From: Aliagarivorans marinus DSM 23064
GTDB taxonomy: Bacteria; Pseudomonadota; Gammaproteobacteria; Enterobacterales; Celerinatantimonadaceae
Direction: 5' to 3'
Assembly (NCBI RefSeq): GCF_000429485.1
Contig: NZ_AUBY01000034.1
Span: 1 to 33,801, forward strand
DNA length: 33,801 bases
This document shows positions 16,400 to 23,758 of this stretch, piece after piece (the stretch's first letter is position 1; each line of letters begins with the position of its first letter). The position numbers and the translations under genes are program-made. The notes beneath the pieces were generated by a model. It saw only the letters and a list, made by a program, of their open reading frames with translations, ran no database searches and was not told the DNA's origin.

Positions 16400-17194
16400 C
16401 TAGTTGAAGCTGTGCTCTGCTGCTGGGAACTCACCGCTGGCCACCTGCTCGATGTAGCGGCTGACGGCGCTGCGGATGTCTCCGGTTTCGCTAAGGAAGT
16501 TCTTGGAAAACTTCGGGATGTGGCCTTTGGTGATACCGAAGGCGTCATGCATCACCAAGATCTGGCCATCGGTAACATTGCCGGCGCCAATGCCGATCAC
16601 GGGGATCTGCAAGGCATCGGTAATACGCTTGGCCAACTCGGTGGGGATGCACTCCAGCACCAATAGCTGCACGCCTGCGGCCTCAAGCTCGATAGCATGT
16701 TTGAGCATCTCGTCGGCTTGCTCAGGCTCGCGGCCCTGTACCTTAAAGCCGCCGAACAGGTGTACCGATTGTGGCGTCAGCCCGAGGTGACCGCACACCG
16801 GGATACCGCGCTCCACCAAGCCGCGAATAGTCGGGGTTAGCCAGTCGCCGCCTTCTACTTTGACCATTTGCGCGCCCGCTTGCATCAGCTTGGCGGCATT
16901 CTCGTAGGCTTGTTCGGTGGTGGCATAGCTCATAAACGGCATGTCGGCGACAATCAGCGCCTTATCTGAGCCGTTGGCGACGCTGCGAGTATGGTAGGCC
17001 ACGTGCTCAACGGTCACCGCGACGGTGTCGTCATTACCTTGCAGTACCATTCCCATGGAGTCGCCGATTAGCAGCATATGCATGCCTGCCTGATCAAACA
17101 GCGCAGCAAAGCTGGCGTCATAGGCGGTGATACAAGAAAACTTGTCTCCCTGCTGTTTCATTTGCTTCAGCTGGGCGGCAGTAATTCGTGTCAT
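16400..17194 (-). CDS. panB: 3-methyl-2-oxobutanoate hydroxymethyltransferase
   Basis: PanB makes ketopantoate from 2-oxoisovalerate and methylene-THF, the first step of the pantoate branch. I choose ATG at 17194 ([19 protein letters not shown]), giving 264 residues as in E. coli, with AAGG about 8 bases upstream; the longer frame overlaps the end of folK. Motifs include [29 protein letters not shown] (Mg/substrate loop), KVEGGDW and GHLGLTPQS. It is first in panBCD and lies just downstream of folK on the same strand. Confidence 0.97.
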   Translation of the reverse strand: MTRITAAQLKQMKQQGDKFSCITAYDASFAALFDQAGMHMLLIGDSMGMVLQGNDDTVAVTVEHVAYHTRSVANGSDKALIVADMPFMSYATTEQAYENAAKLMQAGAQMVKVEGGDWLTPTIRGLVERGIPVCGHLGLTPQSVHLFGGFKVQGREPEQADEMLKHAIELEAAGVQLLVLECIPTELAKRITDALQIPVIGIGAGNVTDGQILVMHDAFGITKGHIPKFSKNFLSETGDIRSAVSRYIEQVASGEFPAAEHSFN

Positions 17195-17226
17195 GTTAAT
17201 AACCTTAGGGTCTAGCCCTCTGATTG

Positions 17227-17733
17227 TTAATGTGTTCCCACCCACTCCATTGGGCGTTTAGCGATGTGCAGGCCATTATTATCGATGGCGGCGGCGAGAT
17301 CCTTGACCGCTCGGCCATCTGGCAGATGTAGCTCTGGGGCGATTTCAACGAGGGGTAATAATACAAACTCTCGCTGAGTCATACCAGTGTGGGGAACTTG
17401 CAGCCGTTCGCTGCTAAGTACCTGATCGCCGTACAGCAGGATATCCAGATCTAAGGTGCGTTCTCCCCAGCGGCGCAAGCGCTGGCGCCCCTGTTGTTGC
17501 TCGATGGCTTGTAGGGCATCGAGCAGGGCTTCGGGGGAGAGTGAGGTCTCCAGCGCCACGACTGCATTCAGGTAGTCGGGTTGATCCTGAGGACCCATTG
17601 GGCGGCTGCGGTACAGCGAAGACACCGCGCTAAGTGTCCATAGCGGTGACTCGCTCAGGGTGTGGCGAGCCAATAACGCCTGCTTAAGCGGATCGCCCAG
17701 GTTGGTACCCAGGCCGATATAGCAGATAGGCAT
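17227..17733 (-). CDS. folK: 2-amino-4-hydroxy-6-hydroxymethyldihydropteridine pyrophosphokinase
   Basis: FolK pyrophosphorylates the pterin before its joining to p-aminobenzoate in folate synthesis. The 168-residue protein starts [15 protein letters not shown], at an ATG one base after the pcnB stop. Family motifs are [38 protein letters not shown] (metal-binding DxD and the PPPK signature) and [19 protein letters not shown] (each shown in part). The upstream extension of the frame lies inside pcnB in another frame and is not coding. Confidence 0.95.
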   Translation of the reverse strand: MPICYIGLGTNLGDPLKQALLARHTLSESPLWTLSAVSSLYRSRPMGPQDQPDYLNAVVALETSLSPEALLDALQAIEQQQGRQRLRRWGERTLDLDILLYGDQVLSSERLQVPHTGMTQREFVLLPLVEIAPELHLPDGRAVKDLAAAIDNNGLHIAKRPMEWVGTH

Positions 17734-17734
17734 A

Positions 17735-19111
17735 TTAGTCCTGGCTAGCGCTTGGTTTGCGTGGCTTACGGCGGCGCTTGCGCGGGCCATTGCCTTTGTT
17801 GAGTTGGCGCAGCATGTTGGAGCGGCCGGGTTCGTTGCTCTGTTGCCATAGCTGCCACCATTCCACCAGTTTGGTCTGCTCTGGGTCTTCGCTGGCTTGC
17901 GCGCGCAGCTCCAGGAAGTCATAGGCGGCGCGGAAGCGCGGGTGACCGAAGGTGGCAAAGGCACGTTTGCCGTGGCGGCGGCTCAGGCGCGACTGTAGCT
18001 GCCAGATCTCGCGAACACCAGTGGTGAAGCGACGTGGGATCGCCACGCTCTTACACTGTTGGTCTAGCACCCAGCCCATGGCCATGACCATGGCATCGTG
18101 CTCGCCCAGCGACAGTTCAATCAGTAGCTCTTCTTTCTTCTGCTGTACCAATGGCCATAGCAGCGCGGCGAAGATAAACGCAGGCGTCACCTTCTGGTCG
18201 TTGTTGACCCGGCGATCGGTGCTGGCCAGCGCCGCCAGAATAAAGCGTACATCTGGGTCCCGTTCATCCATCTCTTGCAGTAGAGGCTTGAGTAGCGGGA
18301 ACAGTGAAAATAGCAATTGCGTTTGCTGCAGCATCTTGAAGGTGTCGACGCCGTGGCCTGCCATAAATAGCTTGAGGCACTCCTCGAACAGGCGTGCAGC
18401 TGGAATATCTTTGAGCAGGTGGGCCAACTGCGGGATCGGGTCGCCACAGCTTGGCGCAATCTCGAAGTCCAGTTTTACCGCAAAACGCACGGCGCGCAGC
18501 ATCCGTACCGGATCTTCGCGGTAGCGGGTTTCTGGGTCACCAATTAACTGCAGACGACGGGCTTCAATGTCGTCGATGCCGCCGGCAAAGTCGACGACCG
18601 AGAAGTCGGCAATGTTGTAGTACAGGGCGTTCACGGTAAAGTCGCGGCGCTCAGCATCTTCGTCGATGCCGCCATAGACGTTGTCGCGCAGTAGCATGCC
18701 TTCGTCGCTTTGCTTGGCGTGCTTGTCGGGCGCTTCGACGTGGTGGCCACGGAAGGTGGCAACCTCGATGATATCGCGGCCAAACAGGATATGTGCCAGA
18801 CGGAATCGGCGGCCAACTAAGCGGCAGTTACGGAACAGCTTCTGGATTTGCTCAGGAGTAGCATTGGTGGCGATGTCGAAGTCTTTCGGGTGCTTGCCCA
18901 ACAGAAGATCGCGTACACCACCGCCTACTAGATAGGCCTCGTAGCCAGATTTGTGTAGGCGATACAGCACCTTCAGCGCATTTTCGCTAATGTCCTGGCG
19001 GGAGATATTGTGCTGATCGCGTCCAATCACCTGCTTTTCAAGGCGAATTTCCGATTCTGTTGCTTGCGGCTTAATCATGCGCTTAATGCCCTTGGCGATG
19101 CGACTTAAAAT
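17735..19111 (-). CDS. pcnB: Poly(A) polymerase I, probable AUU start
   Basis: PcnB adds 3' poly(A) tails that promote RNA decay. The nucleotidyltransferase core is clear: LVGGGVRDLLLGKHPKDFDIATNAT with the catalytic DxD, CRLVGRRFRLAHI, RDFTVNALYY and DPVRMLRAVRFA. The C-terminus is strongly basic (RKRRRKPRKP), as in E. coli. The first ATG is at 19078 (447 aa). I prefer an ATT at 19111-19109 (458 aa) because AGGGGG lies 5 bases upstream. The added residues (M)LSRIAKGIKRM parallel E. coli MFTRVANFCRKVL, whose pcnB is known to use AUU. The stop abuts folK. Confidence 0.93.
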   Translation of the reverse strand: MLSRIAKGIKRMIKPQATESEIRLEKQVIGRDQHNISRQDISENALKVLYRLHKSGYEAYLVGGGVRDLLLGKHPKDFDIATNATPEQIQKLFRNCRLVGRRFRLAHILFGRDIIEVATFRGHHVEAPDKHAKQSDEGMLLRDNVYGGIDEDAERRDFTVNALYYNIADFSVVDFAGGIDDIEARRLQLIGDPETRYREDPVRMLRAVRFAVKLDFEIAPSCGDPIPQLAHLLKDIPAARLFEECLKLFMAGHGVDTFKMLQQTQLLFSLFPLLKPLLQEMDERDPDVRFILAALASTDRRVNNDQKVTPAFIFAALLWPLVQQKKEELLIELSLGEHDAMVMAMGWVLDQQCKSVAIPRRFTTGVREIWQLQSRLSRRHGKRAFATFGHPRFRAAYDFLELRAQASEDPEQTKLVEWWQLWQQSNEPGRSNMLRQLNKGNGPRKRRRKPRKPSASQD

Positions 19112-19122
19112 GGTTGCCCCCT
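19109..19122 (-). promoter_or_regulatory. Shine-Dalgarno plus ATT initiation codon of pcnB
   Basis: On the minus strand AGGGGG, five bases, then ATT. No such site precedes the ATG at 19078, where AAGGGC is about 9 bases away. The rare AUU codon would limit translation, as known for E. coli pcnB and for infC. Confidence 0.6.
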
Positions 19123-19191
19123 GAAAAAATACTACATCTTGGCTAAAAATAAGGCGCTAATATAGCGAGTTTCAGCAGAAATACAACTGTG

Positions 19192-20076
19192 TCAGAGTGA
19201 GTGCATCTCACTATGGGGAATGCGTTGCCAATCCCAGTGTTCGACAGCTAACTGCAGCAGTTGCTCACAGCTTAGCTCAAGCCACTGCGGATCGCTGTGT
19301 TGGCCCAGGTATTTCAAGCTTTGCAGCAGCAGTTGTTGTGGCTGTGCATCGGAGATAGATGGGGCGTGGTTTTGCTTGCTGAGCTTGTTGCCATGTTCAT
19401 CGAGGATCAATGGCAGATGCAGGTAACTGGGAAGCGATTGGCCCAAGCAGTGATAGATGTAGATCTGTCGTCCGGTTGGCTCAATCAGATCGGCACCACG
19501 GACTACCTCGGTCACCCCTTGGTCGATATCGTCTAATACCACCGCCAGATTGTAGGCGAACAGGCCATCGCGGCGTTTTACGATAAAGTCTTCTTCGGCT
19601 AACGCTTGAGGGATGCTGATGGTGCCATTTAGGCAGTCATCAAACTGGTAGACTGCGGCGTCGGTTTTCAGGCGCAACGCGGCATTATCGGCACCCAGCA
19701 TTAAGCGTCGACAAGTCCCGGGGTAATAGCCACCGGCGGCTTTGATCTGCTTGCGGGTGCATTGGCAGTAATAGGCCAGCCCTTGCTGCTGCCAATGTTC
19801 CAGCTGAGCTTGATAGTGTTCGCTCTGCTGACTTTGATAGCGCACCTCGCCATCCCAATACAGGCCGTAGTGCTCTAGTTGTTTGAGGATCAGTGATGCT
19901 GCACCGGGTTGCTCACGCGGTGGATCGATATCTTCTATACGCACCAGCCATTGGCCGTTACTGGCACGCGCCTGCAGATAACTGCCGAGGGCAGCTACCA
20001 ATGAGCCAAGGTGGAGTGGACCGGAAGGAGAGGGGGCGAAGCGCCCTACGTAGCGACGACGCATTTGTTGAGACAT
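19192..20076 (-). CDS. gluQ: Glutamyl-Q tRNA(Asp) synthetase
   Basis: GluQ (YadB) transfers glutamate to the queuosine in the tRNA-Asp anticodon. It resembles the catalytic half of GluRS without the anticodon-binding part; about 294 residues is typical. Visible are GRFAPSPSGPLHLGSL (HIGH), IEDIDPPR, the Zn-binding YYCQC and GTCR cysteines, FAYNLAVVLDD and LSKQNHAP (KMSKS counterpart). The start at ATG 20076 is preferred. An upstream GTG at 20094 lies in the left side of the terminator loop and would give 300 residues; another ATG is at 20064. It is linked to dksA through a terminator that nearly overlaps the start. Confidence 0.93.
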   Translation of the reverse strand: MSQQMRRRYVGRFAPSPSGPLHLGSLVAALGSYLQARASNGQWLVRIEDIDPPREQPGAASLILKQLEHYGLYWDGEVRYQSQQSEHYQAQLEHWQQQGLAYYCQCTRKQIKAAGGYYPGTCRRLMLGADNAALRLKTDAAVYQFDDCLNGTISIPQALAEEDFIVKRRDGLFAYNLAVVLDDIDQGVTEVVRGADLIEPTGRQIYIYHCLGQSLPSYLHLPLILDEHGNKLSKQNHAPSISDAQPQQLLLQSLKYLGQHSDPQWLELSCEQLLQLAVEHWDWQRIPHSEMHSL

Positions 20077-20078
20077 AT

Positions 20079-20108
20079 AAAAAGCAAGGGCCACTTGCGT
20101 GGCCCCTT
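20079..20108 (-). terminator. Terminator between dksA and gluQ
   Basis: Read on the minus strand, GTGGCCC (20094-20088 side) pairs with GGGCCAC (20105-20099) around the loop GCAA. TTGCTTTTT then leads directly to the gluQ ATG at 20076. It starts 7 bases after the dksA stop codon. A comparable dksA terminator limiting gluQ-rs expression is described for Shigella/E. coli. Confidence 0.8.
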
Positions 20109-20111
20109 CGA

Positions 20112-20558
20112 CTAACCGACGAGTTGTTTCTCTTTAATCTCTGCAAGGGTCTTGCAGTCGATACAGAGGTCGGCGGTGGGTCGTGCTTCCAGTCGACGAA
20201 TCCCGATTTCTACACCGCAGGCATCACAGAAGCCGAAATCGTCTTCTTCGATCTTCACCAAGGTCTTTTCGATCTTCTTGATAAGCTTGCGCTCACGGTC
20301 GCGGGTACGCAGTTCCAAGCTGAACTCTTCTTCTTGAGCGGCTCGGTCAACGGGGTCGGGGAAGTTAGCTGCTTCATCCTTCATGTGGGTTACGGTGCGG
20401 TCGACTTCCTCACGCAATTGATTGCGCCACGCATCGAGAATGGTACGGAAATGATTCATCTGATCATCATTCATGTACTCCTCGCCCGGCTTCTCCTGAT
20501 AAGGTTCAACCCCTGCGATGGACAGTACACCTAGTGTTTTCTTTTTGCCTTGTGGCAT
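20112..20558 (-). CDS. dksA: RNA polymerase-binding transcription factor DksA
   Basis: DksA enters the RNA polymerase secondary channel and, with ppGpp, represses rRNA and activates amino-acid promoters. The 148 residues (E. coli 151) include the coiled-coil tip [11 protein letters not shown] with the functional DxxDxA. The zinc motif is CDACG ... CIDCK, and the protein ends IKEKQLVG. The start is supported by GGGAGAAAGGT right before the ATG. A 7-bp hairpin lies 26-43 bases upstream of the ATG, in the probable leader. It heads the dksA-gluQ-pcnB-folK order. Confidence 0.98.
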   Translation of the reverse strand: MPQGKKKTLGVLSIAGVEPYQEKPGEEYMNDDQMNHFRTILDAWRNQLREEVDRTVTHMKDEAANFPDPVDRAAQEEEFSLELRTRDRERKLIKKIEKTLVKIEEDDFGFCDACGVEIGIRRLEARPTADLCIDCKTLAEIKEKQLVG

Positions 20559-20583
20559 ACCTTTCTCCCAAATTCCATACTGC

Positions 20584-20601
20584 CGACTGTTCCGACAGTC
20601 G
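20584..20601 (-). promoter_or_regulatory. Leader hairpin upstream of dksA
   Basis: CGACTGT and ACAGTCG pair perfectly around TCCG, 26-43 bases before the dksA ATG. It could shape the leader mRNA or bind a regulator; no known element was recognised. Confidence 0.35.
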
Positions 20602-20916
20602 AGGATAATAGGCGGCTATCTATAGCAGAAAGAATCAGTACTCGCAAATCCTTATGCTGCTTTTGCCAAGCCCGCCCAAGCCTGCTTAAAAGCTATACGC
20701 AGATATACGCAAAATGTAAGTCAACGGTTTCCCTTTGAAAGGGTAAGGTTAATTAACAACACACTCATTTTGCAGCAGCATAGTTTATTGCTTAACGTCT
20801 CGTTTACAAGTTTTTTGTGGACTAATCGAACAAAAAACTGTCGGGTGCTTAGCTCCATTTGGCGACATTATTTGCTACTATCTGCCCGTTTTTAGTTACT
20901 TTAGTGATTCTTTCCC
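20602..20916. other. Divergent promoter region dksA / holD
   Basis: No gene is seen in these 315 bases. Visible structure: a direct repeat TATACGCA at 20694-20701 and 20704-20711, one helical turn apart; CCCTTTGAAAGGG at 20731-20743; and an inverted repeat AGTTTTTTGT (20809-20818) with ACAAAAAACT (20830-20839). Promoters for dksA and holD should lie here, but I could not place them convincingly. Confidence 0.5.
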
Positions 20917-21270
20917 GTGATATCCCGGCAAGCTCAAGACTACCTCAAGGCCATGAATATCGACGTTTGGCTCGAACGTCGCCCCGCGCAATTATGCCCT
21001 GATGTGCCGCTGGTGGTGCTCAGTGACGCGCCACTCAATGCGCGTCAGCAGCAGCTTGCTGATCGCTTGACGGTGGTATTAGGCGGCGCGGAGAAGGCGA
21101 CAGTAATGGCGCCTGCGCGGCTGTCGAAGGACTTTTCGGGGTGGGTGCTAAGCGTTGATTCTGCGCTGGGAGCGGATACCGGGCCCAAGCTGTTGTGCGC
21201 GTCTGTGGACGAGATGCTGGAGCAGGTTGAGGCCAAGCGCCGGGTGTGGGCGCAGCTATGTCAGAGCTAG
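20917..21270 (+). CDS. holD: DNA polymerase III psi subunit
   Basis: Psi links the clamp loader (through chi) to SSB. The 117-residue protein starts at GTG (VISRQAQDYLKAMNIDVWLERRPAQL). This resembles the HolD start, where a short chi-binding helix is followed by LGITxWxLRRPxxL. The length is a little shorter than E. coli HolD (137). It overlaps rimI by 13 bases, the conserved holD-rimI pair of enteric and Vibrio genomes, which strongly supports the call despite low family conservation. Confidence 0.85.
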   Translation: MISRQAQDYLKAMNIDVWLERRPAQLCPDVPLVVLSDAPLNARQQQLADRLTVVLGGAEKATVMAPARLSKDFSGWVLSVDSALGADTGPKLLCASVDEMLEQVEAKRRVWAQLCQS

Positions 21271-21713
21271 TGTTCGAGCCCTTAGCGGCTGAGCAGCTAG
21301 CTGCGATTGCGCGTATCGAGCAACTTGCCCATGCCTTTCCCTGGTCGCACAGTCTGCTGCAGGGCAGCTTTGGTCGGCTTTACCACAACACCGGGCTATG
21401 GCGTGGTCAGCAGTTGCTCGGCTACTCCATCGTGCGCGAGGTGGCAGGCGAGGCGGAACTGCTCAATCTGGCGGTCGACCCCGATGTTCAGGGTTTAGGG
21501 CTGGGTAAGCAGCTAATGAGCAGGCTGATCGCGGATGCTGAAGCGCTAAACTGGCAGCTAATGTGCCTCGAGGTCAGAGAGTCCAACCTGCGGGCAATCA
21601 ACCTCTATAACCAGTTCGAGTTTGTTGAGGTGGAGCGGCGCAAGGCCTACTACCCGAGCGAGCAAGGGCGGGAAGATGCCATCGTTATGTTTCGGCACTT
21701 TCCCGCTGAGTAG
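21258..21713 (+). CDS. rimI: Ribosomal protein bS18 alanine N-acetyltransferase
   Basis: RimI acetylates the N-terminal alanine of ribosomal protein S18. ATG at 21258 (MSELVFEPL) gives 151 residues. The GNAT acetyl-CoA loop is NLAVDPDVQGLGLGKQLMSRL. The family-specific HAFPWS and the C-terminal RRKAYYPSEQGREDAIVM match RimI (E. coli NYYPTTDGREDAIIM). It overlaps holD. In E. coli prfC follows rimI closely (after yjjG); here about 10 kb of other genes lies between them. Confidence 0.95.
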   Translation: MSELVFEPLAAEQLAAIARIEQLAHAFPWSHSLLQGSFGRLYHNTGLWRGQQLLGYSIVREVAGEAELLNLAVDPDVQGLGLGKQLMSRLIADAEALNWQLMCLEVRESNLRAINLYNQFEFVEVERRKAYYPSEQGREDAIVMFRHFPAE

Positions 21714-21738
21714 GTAACGTATCAGGGCTGGTTAGGCA

Positions 21739-23061
21739 TTACCAATGCCACTGTAGATGGAAGCCATGGTAATTACTGCCACCTTTGATCCGCCCGAACA
21801 TCGCAGAGCTCTCAAAGATTGCGGAGCGGTGGTGGATGTTATAACCAAACCATGCGTTTTCCCACTGTGGCTTTCTAAACAGGTCGCCAACGTTGAGGTC
21901 GAGAGAGAAATCCAGGTAGTTCATAAACTTACTCCCTTTGTAACCCTTATCTTCCATCTCGGTATCTTCGATATAGGTCAGGCTAGAGATGTAGGACAGG
22001 CCCTCACCGGCACCAAAGCGCACCCGCACTGGGGTGTTAAAGGTGTAATAGCCTTTAAAGGCGAACACATACTCGGTCTTGCTGCTTTGATCCGATGAGC
22101 CGTAGTGAAAGGCAAACGCAGTATGCAGATACACCTCAATCGGCAAGCTTAGTAAGGTGTCGCTCAGCTTATGACCGTAGGCGATGGAGGTAAGCTGGTT
22201 GCTGTTATGCTCCCAGTCAAACTCAAGGATCTCGCTTAGGTTGGAAGGGGTTCCCCAGTTATGGGCAACCCGTAGATAGCCGCTGGGCAAACTCGCGTTG
22301 CCCTTTTTTAGCTCGCTGCCGAAAAAGGCAAAGCCCACATAGGACTCAAATTGGCCACTCTTGTCGATAGTATCCAGGCCGCGGGTGTTTGAGCCGAATA
22401 CGCTGGCACCTACGTCCCCCACTAAATAGAGCTCTTGCCACAGGTGGTAACGGCCGCTCAAACCCACCTTCCAGTCGATGTCAGCCTTAGCATCGATATC
22501 GGTGGCCTCACTTAAGCCATAGTAGTAGCTATTAAAGCGGCTGGTTTTAAGCTTGGCGCTGGCATAGGGGGTTAGCTGCCAACCATTGCCTCGGTAGTAA
22601 CGGCTAAGCTCGAGGTTGCTCTGAAAGCGACTTTCCAGATCGGTCAGCAGGTCGGCTTTGAAAAAGGTATCGTCGTCAAAGCGCCAGGTCCACTTTAGGC
22701 CGGTGTCCAGCCCGTCTTTGCGTATCGCATTCTGTAAATCTTTCGGAATATCGAAGAAGCGATAGCGGCCCATCAACGCCACGCTGGAGTTATCGCCCTT
22801 CCACAGATATGCACCGAGCTCGGTGCCGTCCATATAGACGTGCTCGCCGTGGTAGTAAAACATAGGCACAAAATCGTTCACAAACTCCGAGTCGTGTACC
22901 CCGGGTACTAGATCCTCGGTGATGTTAAAGGGGATGGTGGCACTGCGGAACGACATCGCGACCCCCCAGTCTCCCGGCTCGGTTTCCAGATAGGCGGCAT
23001 GTGCGGAGGTAGCGGCGAAAGCACTGCACAATAGCAGCATTGAAAGTCGGCAATTAAGCAT
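21739..23061 (-). CDS. MipA/OmpV-family outer membrane protein
   Basis: The start is set at 23061 (MLNCRLSMLLLCSAFAATSAHA), giving a signal peptide with cleavage after AHA and about 440 residues; the longer frame overlaps the upstream gene. An ATG at 23040 is an alternative. The mature part is rich in alternating aromatic/polar strands and begins GDWGVAMSFRSATIPF, like MipA/OmpV. The last strand ends in FHLQWHW, an aromatic C-terminus as expected for a beta-barrel. MipA of E. coli links MltA to PBP1B, but related OmpV-type proteins are outer-membrane channels or are induced by carbohydrates. It is transcribed after the thioredoxin-like gene. Confidence 0.75.
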   Translation of the reverse strand: MLNCRLSMLLLCSAFAATSAHAAYLETEPGDWGVAMSFRSATIPFNITEDLVPGVHDSEFVNDFVPMFYYHGEHVYMDGTELGAYLWKGDNSSVALMGRYRFFDIPKDLQNAIRKDGLDTGLKWTWRFDDDTFFKADLLTDLESRFQSNLELSRYYRGNGWQLTPYASAKLKTSRFNSYYYGLSEATDIDAKADIDWKVGLSGRYHLWQELYLVGDVGASVFGSNTRGLDTIDKSGQFESYVGFAFFGSELKKGNASLPSGYLRVAHNWGTPSNLSEILEFDWEHNSNQLTSIAYGHKLSDTLLSLPIEVYLHTAFAFHYGSSDQSSKTEYVFAFKGYYTFNTPVRVRFGAGEGLSYISSLTYIEDTEMEDKGYKGSKFMNYLDFSLDLNVGDLFRKPQWENAWFGYNIHHRSAIFESSAMFGRIKGGSNYHGFHLQWHW

Positions 23062-23074
23062 TGGCGTATCTGGA

Positions 23075-23617
23075 CTATTCTGACGGTGGCTGAAGGGCGC
23101 GTATTTTGGCACGCTCCAAGGCGAGACGGAAGCTGGTTTCGGAAAGAGGCATGAAATTCCCCTTTTCCAGATGTTGCTCCATGGGTACCCAAATCTGTTG
23201 GGTGGCCAACACTAAGAAGGTCGACACCGCATAGTCTGGGTCGTTGAGTACAAACAGCGAGGGGTAGGTATACATACCAAACTGGTCAGCAAAGCGTTCA
23301 TGGCGGCGATCGGTATCCATGTTGATCTGCACCTTGATGTACTCACTCAAGGTCGGTTTGAGCGCCGAGTTGTTGAGAAAGTCCTTCTCAAAATCGAGAC
23401 AGCGCTGACAGGCTTTGCGTCTTACATACAGTAGGATCGGTTGGTTTTCAAAGCGTGAGCGGCTGATAGCTTGATAGTAGCCTTCAAGATCAAACAGCCA
23501 GCCATCTTTCGCATGCACGCCGCGGTCTTGGACATGAAAAATAAAGATATAGGCTAAGGCCGCCACCGCCACGCCAATCAGCAGGCAGCTGAGCAGGATT
23601 TTCTTGAACACTTCCAT
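23075..23617 (-). CDS. Membrane-anchored thioredoxin-like protein
   Basis: The 180-residue protein has one N-terminal membrane segment (ILLSCLLIGVAVAALAYIFIF) and a thioredoxin-like domain facing the periplasm. The redox motif is KACQRC (Cys70, Cys73) after the strand PILLYVRR. The cis-proline strand is TYPSLFVLND near 142. It is similar to DUF255/SoxW-like small thioredoxins. It lies just upstream of the MipA-like gene with a 13-base gap, so the two are probably co-transcribed. The redox partner is unknown; no DsbD-like gene is nearby. Confidence 0.72.
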   Translation of the reverse strand: MEVFKKILLSCLLIGVAVAALAYIFIFHVQDRGVHAKDGWLFDLEGYYQAISRSRFENQPILLYVRRKACQRCLDFEKDFLNNSALKPTLSEYIKVQINMDTDRRHERFADQFGMYTYPSLFVLNDPDYAVSTFLVLATQQIWVPMEQHLEKGNFMPLSETSFRLALERAKIRALQPPSE

Positions 23618-23693
23618 GGCCCCTGATGATTATCCCAAATGCAAGCTAATACTCTGTATATCTTAGCAATTTTGCACCGCTTAATAAATGCGC

Positions 23694-23731
23694 AAAAAAG
23701 CGCCCTACCGGAACGGACCAGTAGAGCGCTT
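23694..23731 (-). terminator. Intrinsic terminator of the GH10 xylanase gene
   Basis: AAGCGCTCTAC and GTAGGGCGCTT (minus strand) pair with one mismatch around a 12-base loop, followed by TTTTT. It begins 28 bases after the xylanase stop codon. Confidence 0.85.
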
Positions 23732-23758
23732 GGGTATTGTGACTATTATCGAGAGCGC

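Noticed and set aside
17952-18524. 190-codon plus-strand frame inside pcnB
   Set aside because: Low-complexity Ser/Arg-rich translation antisense to PcnB.
19893-20534. 213-codon plus-strand frame over gluQ and dksA
   Set aside because: Spans two well-supported minus-strand genes and their terminator; no recognisable protein.
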